Assembly: GCA_027080725.1 (NCBI GenBank)
Contig: JALWRC010000015.1
Location: 1-64,000 of the forward strand
DNA from: Saprospiraceae bacterium
GTDB lineage: Bacteria > Bacteroidota > Bacteroidia > Chitinophagales > Saprospiraceae
DNA length: 64,000 nt
Direction of reading: 5' to 3'
In this document: positions 26,666-34,204 of the stretch, one piece after another
Layout: each line of letters begins with the position of its first letter
Numbering within the stretch: the stretch's first letter is position 1
Notes under the pieces: generated by a model
Database searches by the model: none
Seen by the model: the letters and a program-made list of their open reading frames with translations, nothing else
What the model was told of the DNA's origin: nothing
Program-made: the position numbers and the translations under genes

Positions 26666-28480
26666 ATGGCTTCATACCATACATTTCATATCCCGGTCAT
26701 GGGAACGGCCTATACGGTAGATACTCCATATAAGGTGGCTCACCTGGGAATAGACTCTGTGATTTCGATTGTAGATGATTTTTTGTTGGAGAATATGCGC
26801 AAGATGTACTCCGGTTTACTTTCTATGCCATATAAGGAGATCTCCACCAAGATGGAGGATTACAGGGCAAATCGCATCACGTCCTATCTGAATTTGATGC
26901 ATGAAATGGTAGAACAAAAGGTAGAACAATTTCTTTTATCTGCTTCAGAAAAGACAGAGGAGATTAAAAAGTATTTTGAGATGCTGCCCGACGGTGAAGA
27001 AGTCAAGAAGGAGTTTTTTGAATGGTTACACCAACACCCCAAACTCGAGGGAATGACTCAATGGGTACGGGAACGATTTGTCCCGGGAAGCATAGATGTC
27101 AATATCATGACAAAGGTGGATAAAGTTAATTTTAAGAACAACGAAAAGCTACCGGGGGAGTACAACGATGCGCATGCGGCGCTACGCGGCTTCGCTCAAA
27201 GCAAATTGACATCTTCTCTTATTTTGTCTGCCGGGATGAATCCTAGATTGTATGCCTACATAGAAGCGTTTGATGATTTTTATCCGGATACCGGAGGGAA
27301 TATCAAGAAAAAAATCGTGCTTAAGGTCAGTGATTACCGCTCGGCCCTCATCCAAGGGCGATTTTTGGCCAAGAAAGGCATATGGGTATCCGAGTACCGG
27401 ATCGAATCCGGTCTCAACTGTGGGGGACATGCATTTGCGACAGATGGTTATCTCATGGGACCAATATTGGAAGAGTTTAAGAAGAATAAATCCGATTTGC
27501 AAAAGACGGTTTTTGACATCTTGGTCAAAGCGCTTGCCGCCAAAGAGCGGCCCGTTCCCACCTCTCCCTTACCCATTAAAATAACGGCACAAGGTGGGGT
27601 GGGCACTCCGGAGGAACATGCATTTTTGCTCGAACACTATGAAGTAGATGCCGTAGGTTGGGGTACTCCTTTTTTACTCGTACCGGAAGTGACCACGGTG
27701 GACGAAGACACTAGAAAACTGTTGGTGGCAGCTAAGGAAGAAGACCTGTACCTCAGTGAAATTTCACCCTTGGGGGTCCCTTTTAATAGTTTGCGAACCA
27801 ATACGAAAGCCGAAGAAGAATACCGGAAGGCAGCAACCGGCAAGTCGGGAAGTGCGTGCCCTAAGCGACTTTTGGCACTCAGCACGGAATACTCGGACAA
27901 AGGGGTGTGCCTGGCTTCCCGGCAATACCACCGCATCAAAGAAAAAGAATGGGAACAAGCCCATCTTTCGCAGGAGGAAAGACAAAGGGAAAAGGAGAAG
28001 ATGTTGCAGAAAACCTGCTTGTGTGTGGGACTGAGCACAACGGCCCATCTCGTACATGGATTTGAGGTCAAACACGGTAAAGGGGTGTCTATCTGTCCGG
28101 GCCCGAATCTCGCTTACTTTACTCAAGAAATGACATTGGAAGAAATCACTGATCACATCTACGGAAGATCAGACAAAGAACTCATTCGTCAGGACCGGCC
28201 ACATATGTTCATCAAAGAATTAAATCTTTACCTCGATTACCTCGGCAATAAAATAAGACAGGTAAAGGACAGTATGGACAAAAAACAGGAGAAATACTTC
28301 CGAAAATTCACGCAAAATCTCAGTGACGGCATTGATTATTACCAAAAGCTGACCGGGGCTATGAAGGATAAATTTGGCGATCTCGTACATGATTTTCAAA
28401 AAGGATTACATGCCGGCAAGCGGCAATTGGATCGGTTGGAAGAGTCGGTAGAGCAGTTAACTGAACCTGTTGCACCGTAG
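26666..28480 (+). CDS. Large uncharacterised protein with an FMN/TIM-barrel-like region and clustered cysteines
   Basis: 604 residues from the ATG at 26666; an upstream TTG is less likely. I do not recognise a named family. The start (FHIPVMGTAYTVDTPYKVAHLGIDSV) and the segment ITAQGGVGTPEEHAFLLEHYEVDAVGW with the preceding SGLNCGGHAFATDGYL resemble nitronate monooxygenase or other FMN-dependent TIM barrels (GG near the phosphate-binding loop, glycine-His-Ala). A later stretch contains spaced cysteines (SACPKRLL, KGVCLASR, TCLCVGL, SICPGPN) that might bind a metal or Fe-S cluster. The last 100 residues are helical and charged. There is no signal peptide, so it is probably cytoplasmic. It is monocistronic and convergent with lptG (9-bp gap). 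Confidence 0.6.
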   Translation: MASYHTFHIPVMGTAYTVDTPYKVAHLGIDSVISIVDDFLLENMRKMYSGLLSMPYKEISTKMEDYRANRITSYLNLMHEMVEQKVEQFLLSASEKTEEIKKYFEMLPDGEEVKKEFFEWLHQHPKLEGMTQWVRERFVPGSIDVNIMTKVDKVNFKNNEKLPGEYNDAHAALRGFAQSKLTSSLILSAGMNPRLYAYIEAFDDFYPDTGGNIKKKIVLKVSDYRSALIQGRFLAKKGIWVSEYRIESGLNCGGHAFATDGYLMGPILEEFKKNKSDLQKTVFDILVKALAAKERPVPTSPLPIKITAQGGVGTPEEHAFLLEHYEVDAVGWGTPFLLVPEVTTVDEDTRKLLVAAKEEDLYLSEISPLGVPFNSLRTNTKAEEEYRKAATGKSGSACPKRLLALSTEYSDKGVCLASRQYHRIKEKEWEQAHLSQEERQREKEKMLQKTCLCVGLSTTAHLVHGFEVKHGKGVSICPGPNLAYFTQEMTLEEITDHIYGRSDKELIRQDRPHMFIKELNLYLDYLGNKIRQVKDSMDKKQEKYFRKFTQNLSDGIDYYQKLTGAMKDKFGDLVHDFQKGLHAGKRQLDRLEESVEQLTEPVAP

Positions 28481-28489
28481 AAATAAACC

Positions 28490-29584
28490 CTATTGTTGTG
28501 CTCTCATGAGTAGAATAACGGTCAAAATACCGTAGAATATATTGGGGATCCAGACGCCCAGGAGGGGCGAAAAAGCGACATTGGTCGCAAAGGTGATGGA
28601 CACTTTCGTCAGGAAGATGAAGAGCGCTCCTAAGAACAGGGCCAACGCCAGATGTAACCCCATCCCGCCACGGACTTTTCTTCCGGCTATAGCCACCCCG
28701 AGAAGCGTCAAGATAATAATGGTAATGGGCTCTGTCGTCCTCTTGTATTTCTCAATCTCAAACAACCGGGTATTGCCCACCCCTTTCATCTTTTGCACTT
28801 CGATATAATCATTGAGTTCGGAAGTCGTCATCATCTCCTTGGCATTGGTCACCAATATGAAGTCATTGGCCGTGAGATTGAGGGTGGTGTCGATGTGTTT
28901 TCCTTTGCCTATTATCAGGCTTTCTCCTCCTTTTGGACCGATTTTCCGGATGGTATAATCCTTTATCCGCCAATGATTGGGTCCTTCGTACAATTGCACC
29001 CGGGGAGACTCCAGGAGATAAACCAAACGGTTGTCTTTAAACTTTTCTATTTTAAAATCCAATCCCGTACTGTCAGTCTTGCGATAATACCCCATAAATA
29101 TTTTGGTGTCGGGGGAGATAAACATGTGGACTTTGCTGGACTTGGATTGGACGTTTTTCTTAAAAATATACCGGTTTTCAAAGGCCTTTAGTGTCTTATT
29201 GCCCTCCGGCACCCAATAATGCAGGGCAAAGAGATGAAACAAAGCCAAAAAAGAAGAGGCGATAAAATACGGCAAGAGCAGGCGTCTAAAGGATATTCCG
29301 GCGCTCAACATGGCAATAATCTCCGAGTTGGCTGCCATTCTGGAAGTGATAAATACCACCGTAATCAAGGCGTAAAGCGGGGCCAGGACGCTATTGATCC
29401 ATGGGACAAAATTGACATAATACTCCTTGAGTATTTGCATTTTGGTGACGGGTTGGGATATGAAATCGTCGACTTTTTCACTAAAATCAAAGACTATTGC
29501 AATTGCTGAAAATATCAACAACATAAAAAAGAAGGTCAAAAGGAACTTCTTTACAATGTATTTATCCAGAATTTTAATGGTCAT
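28490..29584 (-). CDS. lptG: LptF/LptG-family lipopolysaccharide transport permease
   Basis: 364 residues. It has three N-terminal membrane helices (about 12-33, 50-75, 98-118), a periplasmic jelly-roll in the middle (about 140-265) and three C-terminal helices, the LptF/G plan. With LptB it draws LPS from the inner membrane toward the outer membrane. LptF versus LptG cannot be told with certainty; in Bacteroidota the copy beside tgt is usually named LptG. Its start codon overlaps the tgt stop (ATGA), so the two are translationally coupled. Confidence 0.9.
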   Translation of the reverse strand: MTIKILDKYIVKKFLLTFFFMLLIFSAIAIVFDFSEKVDDFISQPVTKMQILKEYYVNFVPWINSVLAPLYALITVVFITSRMAANSEIIAMLSAGISFRRLLLPYFIASSFLALFHLFALHYWVPEGNKTLKAFENRYIFKKNVQSKSSKVHMFISPDTKIFMGYYRKTDSTGLDFKIEKFKDNRLVYLLESPRVQLYEGPNHWRIKDYTIRKIGPKGGESLIIGKGKHIDTTLNLTANDFILVTNAKEMMTTSELNDYIEVQKMKGVGNTRLFEIEKYKRTTEPITIIILTLLGVAIAGRKVRGGMGLHLALALFLGALFIFLTKVSITFATNVAFSPLLGVWIPNIFYGILTVILLMRAQQ

Positions 29585-30711
29585 AATCTTTGGCTCAGTT
29601 TGGGGACTACACTATTCTTCCAACTTGCGAAATCACCCAATTGAATGTGCTTTCTCGCCGCTCCGACCAACTCGAGAAAGAATCCCAAATTATGTAAGGT
29701 CGATATCTGCGCTCCGGTCATTTCATTAACGCGTATGAGGTGCCTCAAGTATGCACGGGAATGATTTCGGCTGGTTTTTACCGTGCTTTCGGGATCTATG
29801 GGGGTGTGGTCGTGCTCCCATTTTTTGTTCTTTATATTAATAATACCCGACCAGGTGTACAAGAGCCCGTGTCTAGCATTGCGGGAAGGCAATACACAAT
29901 CAAACATGTCAATGCCCAGGGCGATGCTCTCCAATATATTAACGGGAGTACCCACTCCCATCAAGTACCTCGGTTTGTCCTCCGGCAATATGGAAGTACA
30001 CAGGGCCGTCATCTCGTACATCTCCTCTGCCGGTTCTCCTACGGACAGGCCACCAATCGCATTGATGGGCTGCTCTTTGACTGCAATATACTCAGCAGAC
30101 ATTCGGCGCAGGTCCTTGTAGGTCCCCCCTTGTACAATCGGGGCCAGCACCTGCCGGTACCCATAATGGGGTTCGCTACGAGACATATACTCCAAGCAGC
30201 GATCCAGCCAACGATGCGTGCGTCCGGTAGAGGATTTGGCGTAGGAGTAATCACAAGGATGCGGTATGCATTCGTCAAATGCCATGATGATATCGGCCCC
30301 AATCTGGCGCTGTATTTCTGTTGCCGACTCGGGAGTAAAGGTATGCATGGACCCGTCGATAGGAGACTTGAAGCGCACCCCTTGTTCATTGATTTTTCTG
30401 GAGCCGGCAAGGGAATAAACCTGATATCCTCCGCTGTCGGTTAGAATCGGTTTGTGCCATCCAGTAAATGCGTGCAATCCACCGGCAGACCGGAGTACTT
30501 CCGTGGTGGGCCGAAGATATAGATGAAAAGTGTTGCCCAGTATTATTTGGGCACCGACTTCGGACTCCAATTCATGCATTTTGACCCCCTTCACGGAGCC
30601 AAGTGTCCCTACCGGCATGAATATCGGCGTCTGAATGGAACCGTGATCCGTAACCAATGTACCACTCCGGGCCTTTGACCCGGGGTCTTTATGCTCGATT
30701 GTAAATTTCAT
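29581..30711 (-). CDS. tgt: tRNA-guanine(34) transglycosylase, zinc ligands altered
   Basis: 376 residues. It exchanges G34 for preQ1 in tRNAs with GUN anticodons. The catalytic Asp pair is present: Asp92 in TDSGGYQ and Asp271 in DMFDCVLPSRNARHG. The region that usually holds CxCxxC zinc ligands (residues 309-314) reads STVKTS, and only His340 (STLHNLGF) of the zinc set remains. Loss of these cysteines may be normal in this phylum, but it departs from the E. coli and Zymomonas enzymes. The gene begins only 5 nt after a -7 element and overlaps lptG at its end. Confidence 0.95.
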   Translation of the reverse strand: MKFTIEHKDPGSKARSGTLVTDHGSIQTPIFMPVGTLGSVKGVKMHELESEVGAQIILGNTFHLYLRPTTEVLRSAGGLHAFTGWHKPILTDSGGYQVYSLAGSRKINEQGVRFKSPIDGSMHTFTPESATEIQRQIGADIIMAFDECIPHPCDYSYAKSSTGRTHRWLDRCLEYMSRSEPHYGYRQVLAPIVQGGTYKDLRRMSAEYIAVKEQPINAIGGLSVGEPAEEMYEMTALCTSILPEDKPRYLMGVGTPVNILESIALGIDMFDCVLPSRNARHGLLYTWSGIINIKNKKWEHDHTPIDPESTVKTSRNHSRAYLRHLIRVNEMTGAQISTLHNLGFFLELVGAARKHIQLGDFASWKNSVVPKLSQRL

Positions 30712-30716
30712 TGGCG

Positions 30717-30724
30717 CAAAGATA
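30717..30724 (-). promoter_or_regulatory. -7 element TATCTTTG immediately upstream of tgt
   Basis: It ends five bases before the tgt ATG, so transcription would begin at or next to the start codon, predicting a leaderless or nearly leaderless mRNA. Confidence 0.5.
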
Positions 30725-30732
30725 ACCCTTTG

Positions 30733-31857
30733 TTACCAACCCTTACGTCTATGTATCAATCCGGGCACGATTAGAGACAGATACAATGCACTCATCCCCA
30801 TATCCAACAAAGGAAACCATATCAACAAATCCCGCCCCTCCAAAAGACGCCAGACCTTCCTACCCAAGAGGCCTAAGAACAAATAGCGAAAAACAAAACC
30901 CAATAAGACCCATTTCCAATAAATGCTGAAAAGTACCGGAATACCCAAAAGCAATCCGATTTGACTCATTCCGTACAGGCCTAAGATAAAGCGCTGCCAA
31001 GGGCGATAATGACGTGCTGTCGAAACATGACGGGCTTTTTGTCGCCACCAGCCCCTCCAGGTTTCCTTTGGTGCGGACCATACAAAACTATCGCGATCCA
31101 AGCAAACTCCGGTATTGCCCCCGTTTCCCTTGGATGCAATCAAGAGATCATCATCTCCGGAGGACAAGTCCATCCGCAGGAAGGACAATTCCCCATGTAT
31201 CCATTGTTTCCTGTACATCATGTTCCTCCCTACGCCCATGTAAGGCAGCCCTGCTGTAGCCCAACCCAAGTACTGTATCGCCGTCAGGAGCGTCTCATGT
31301 CGTATAAGCTTGTTGAGTAGTCCTTTCCGTTTGGAATAGGGACTGTAGCCCAGTATGAAATGGCGGGCACCGTCTATTTGTCGTGCCATGGTGTCCAACC
31401 ATTTCATACCCGGAACACAATCCACATCCGTAACAGCCACCCACATGCCTCCGGCCTTGCCCAAACCGTAAAGTAAAGCCTCTTTCTTCCCGGGACGCGT
31501 ATCCTCCATCCGGTATATCGAAAGGGTTCTATCCTGTTTTTGTCTCGCTTGGAGCCACTCCCACGTGCCATCCGTGGATCCATCATCGACGAGTATTATC
31601 TCATAATCCGGATACTGTTGTCCCTTTAAGGCCGCTATTAGCTTGGGTAAAAGCGCTTTTCCGTCTTTGATACAGACCACCACCGAAATAAACGGGAGGG
31701 GCGATGTCGATGCTTCGCTCTTGTATGAAACCAACTTGAGCAGGAGATAGCCCAGGTATAACGTATTGAATAATAGCGCGCATAGCAACAACAACCATAT
31801 ATAGTACGTTAAAATATCTGACAAAATATCCTGTATTTTAGGAGTGCAAAGTATCAA
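30733..31857 (-). CDS. Membrane glycosyltransferase, family 2
   Basis: Up to 374 residues. An N-terminal membrane helix (about 14-37) precedes a GT-A domain: FISVVVCIKDG, ILVDDGSTDGTWEW, VTDVDCVPG (DxD-type metal site) and WWRQKARHVSTARHY near the acceptor site. Two or three membrane helices end the protein (about 290-370). It probably builds a surface polysaccharide or glycolipid. The frame starts with TTG at 31857, but a near-consensus -7 element (ATACTTTG) lies over that start, so translation may begin a few codons later, for example at the TTG at 31824. The true start is uncertain. Confidence 0.85.
   Translation of the reverse strand: MILCTPKIQDILSDILTYYIWLLLLCALLFNTLYLGYLLLKLVSYKSEASTSPLPFISVVVCIKDGKALLPKLIAALKGQQYPDYEIILVDDGSTDGTWEWLQARQKQDRTLSIYRMEDTRPGKKEALLYGLGKAGGMWVAVTDVDCVPGMKWLDTMARQIDGARHFILGYSPYSKRKGLLNKLIRHETLLTAIQYLGWATAGLPYMGVGRNMMYRKQWIHGELSFLRMDLSSGDDDLLIASKGNGGNTGVCLDRDSFVWSAPKETWRGWWRQKARHVSTARHYRPWQRFILGLYGMSQIGLLLGIPVLFSIYWKWVLLGFVFRYLFLGLLGRKVWRLLEGRDLLIWFPLLDMGMSALYLSLIVPGLIHRRKGW
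31398..31410 (+). repeat. ACCATTTCATACC 13-mer, copy g (inside glycosyltransferase gene)
   Basis: Exact copy. The minus-strand gene reads GGT ATG AAA TGG (GMKW) next to its DxD motif. A 2-mismatch relative lies about 40 bp away (31352-31364). Confidence 0.9.
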
Positions 31858-32065
31858 CTTTTAGCGAATATCACCTATTATCATGGGAAATTAGCCATTT
31901 GTCCTGTCACCGGATTTGCCCTTACCTCTATTCCATCGCATCTTTTTCCTTAAAATAGCAACCGCGTTAGAGATTTAGAAAAAGCGCTCCGGGTCAGACA
32001 ACAATTTACCCTTCAATAGCTTTTACTGTAATAATCCTAAAGTTGAAGCCTTCAGCAAACGGGTT

Positions 32066-32073
32066 TAACTTTG
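32066..32073 (+). promoter_or_regulatory. -7 element TAACTTTG
   Basis: Fits TAnnTTTG, 26 nt before the ATG of the family 4 glycosyltransferase. Confidence 0.5.
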
Positions 32074-32099
32074 CTTAAACAGATTTATTCAAAGGATTT

Positions 32100-33194
32100 A
32101 TGCGAATCGGATACGACGCCAAGCGATATTTTTACAATTTCACCGGACTGGGCAATTATGCCCGGACTCTGGCCGGGGATCTCTCCCTTTCGATACCCGA
32201 TGAGGATACCTTGGTGTTGTTCTCTCCGGGCAAAATCAAGGACTCCCCTCCCGTATTTGGCAATCGCTCGAAGATGGAAGTTTGTAGTCTGGCTCCATTG
32301 GGCAATTGGAAGCGAATCCGGGGTTATAACGGGGTTTTGAAGCGGGAACACATCGATATCTTTCATGGCTTGAGCAACGAACTACCGTCCGGTATTCATC
32401 GATCCAGCATCCCTTCCATTGTCACTATTCACGATGTGATCTTCCGGTCTCATCCCCGGGATTACCCGAAGATGGACCGATGGATATATGATGTAAAAAC
32501 GGCTAAAGCGCTGAAACGAGCCAGTCAAATCACCGCGATTAGTAGCTCCACCAAACGGGACCTCGTCTTCTATTATCATGTAGATCCGGATAGAATCAAA
32601 GTCATCTATCAGAGTGTTCACCCGTTATTTAGGGTCGTAGAAGATTACAAGGCGATATGTATCCCGGCAGGAATCCCAAAGGAGTTCCTGTTGAGCGTCG
32701 GAACCTTTTCTCCTCGCAAGAACCAATTGCGCATCCTGGAAGCACTGGCCAATTTGCCAAAGGAGAACAGACCCTTTATCGTCTTTATCGGCAGGGGACG
32801 AGAAGCGTATATGAAGGCTATACATCAATACATTGACCGGCACCGGCTTCGTGCATATGTGCGCATCCTCGACAATGTATCCATGGAGGAGTTGCTCGGT
32901 TGGTATCGGGCGGCAAAGGCCTCCATTTACCTCTCGCTTTTCGAAGGATTTGGACTACCCGTCATCGAGTCACTTTATGCCGGCACACCGGTCATCGCCT
33001 CCGATGTCCCTGCCATCCGGGAAGCCGGAGGGGATGCAGCACAGTATGTTTCTCCCTTTGAGCTGTCGGAAATTGAGGAAGCAATATCCCATCCTCCCGT
33101 CTTAAATCCGGAGCTAACGTTGAAGCACCTTCAAAAATTTTCCCCCACCCAAATCTCGAATCAATGGATAGATTTATATCGATTATTGATATAG
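32100..33194 (+). CDS. Glycosyltransferase, family 4 (GT-B)
   Basis: 364 residues. Two Rossmann-like halves: the N-terminal half has RIGYDAKRYFYNFTGLGNYA and SIVTIHDVIFRSHPRDYP; the C-terminal half has LLSVGTFSPRKNQLRILEAL and SLFEGFGLPVIESLYAGTPVIASD, which carries the EX7E nucleotide-sugar signature. It transfers a sugar, probably mannose- or rhamnose-like, from a nucleotide donor; donor and acceptor cannot be read from the sequence. Together with the divergent family 2 enzyme it suggests a small surface-glycan locus. Confidence 0.92.
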   Translation: MRIGYDAKRYFYNFTGLGNYARTLAGDLSLSIPDEDTLVLFSPGKIKDSPPVFGNRSKMEVCSLAPLGNWKRIRGYNGVLKREHIDIFHGLSNELPSGIHRSSIPSIVTIHDVIFRSHPRDYPKMDRWIYDVKTAKALKRASQITAISSSTKRDLVFYYHVDPDRIKVIYQSVHPLFRVVEDYKAICIPAGIPKEFLLSVGTFSPRKNQLRILEALANLPKENRPFIVFIGRGREAYMKAIHQYIDRHRLRAYVRILDNVSMEELLGWYRAAKASIYLSLFEGFGLPVIESLYAGTPVIASDVPAIREAGGDAAQYVSPFELSEIEEAISHPPVLNPELTLKHLQKFSPTQISNQWIDLYRLLI

Positions 33195-33295
33195 CATCAC
33201 ATAGAATGTCAAAGAGGTGTGGTCCCATAAGAACTTATTGTATTGATTTGGGCTAAGAAGTCTCTAAGGAGGGGACACAAAGAGGTCTGCTTTGT

Positions 33296-33303
33296 TATCT
33301 TTG
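33296..33303 (+). promoter_or_regulatory. -7 element TATCTTTG upstream of trmB
   Basis: Fits TAnnTTTG, ending 17 nt before the trmB ATG. Confidence 0.5.
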
Positions 33304-33320
33304 CATGAAATTGTCGAAAA

Positions 33321-34016
33321 ATGGGAAGAAAAAACAAATTGGGGCGCTTTGCAGACCTGCTTTCTTATCCAAATGTATACGAAAACTTTGATACCCACCA
33401 TCCCTCATTGGTGGGGAAGGACAACCAACCCGTCCTGTTAAACGGTCAATGGGCAAAGAAGCATTTTAAAAACAACGCCCCTATCACCCTTGAGTTGGCA
33501 TGTGGACGCGGTGAATACACTGTAGCGCTGGCACAGAGGCACGTGGAGAAAAATTTTATTGGCATGGATATCAAAGGGGCGAGGATTTGGAAAGGGGCGA
33601 CGTTTGCCTTGGAACAAAAAATTAACAACGCGGCTTTTCTCCGTACGCGTATCGAGTTTATCGACCATTTTTTTGATCCGGGGGAAGTCAGTGAGATGTG
33701 GATCACGTTTCCCGATCCGTTTCCCCGCAAGAGCAAAGCCAACCGACGCCTCACCGGGGATATGTTTTTAAGCCGGTACAAAGCGTTTTTGCCTGTAGGA
33801 GGTGTTATTCACCTTAAGACTGATGCGGATAGCCTGTATGCATTTACCCTCGAAGTATTAGAGTCCAGGGGAGACTACCGGATTGTGATGCACTCTGATG
33901 ATATTTATTCCGGAGATTTGCCCCATCCGGATTTGGATATAAAAACCTATTATGAAGGCAAGCACCTAGAAGCGGGTAAGGCCATCAAATACATCCAAAT
34001 GATCCGTACAGAGTAG
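33321..34016 (+). CDS. trmB: tRNA (guanine-N7)-methyltransferase
   Basis: 231 residues. Family motifs: TLELACGRGEYTVALAQRH (SAM site), NFIGMDIKGARIWKGA, EMWITFPDPFPRKSKANRRLT and GGVIHLKTDADSLYAFTLE. It methylates G46 of tRNA. The family's PDPWPKKRH-like motif here reads PDPFPRKSKANRR, the form common in Bacteroidota. It appears to be transcribed alone. Confidence 0.96.
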   Translation: MGRKNKLGRFADLLSYPNVYENFDTHHPSLVGKDNQPVLLNGQWAKKHFKNNAPITLELACGRGEYTVALAQRHVEKNFIGMDIKGARIWKGATFALEQKINNAAFLRTRIEFIDHFFDPGEVSEMWITFPDPFPRKSKANRRLTGDMFLSRYKAFLPVGGVIHLKTDADSLYAFTLEVLESRGDYRIVMHSDDIYSGDLPHPDLDIKTYYEGKHLEAGKAIKYIQMIRTE

Positions 34017-34204
34017 GGAGTTAGAACCTGTTAAATAATCGGTGAACAATACACGAAAGGCAATATCTTAGGGCTGTTATTAGTTTATATTTTCGTAGTT
34101 ATTCAGTAGATACCATGGTCTGCTTTTGACCTTCACTACTCTTTTAGTTGGACAAAAACCACATCTTCAGGAGTAGGCTATTAATATATCAAAACCAAAA
34201 ACGA

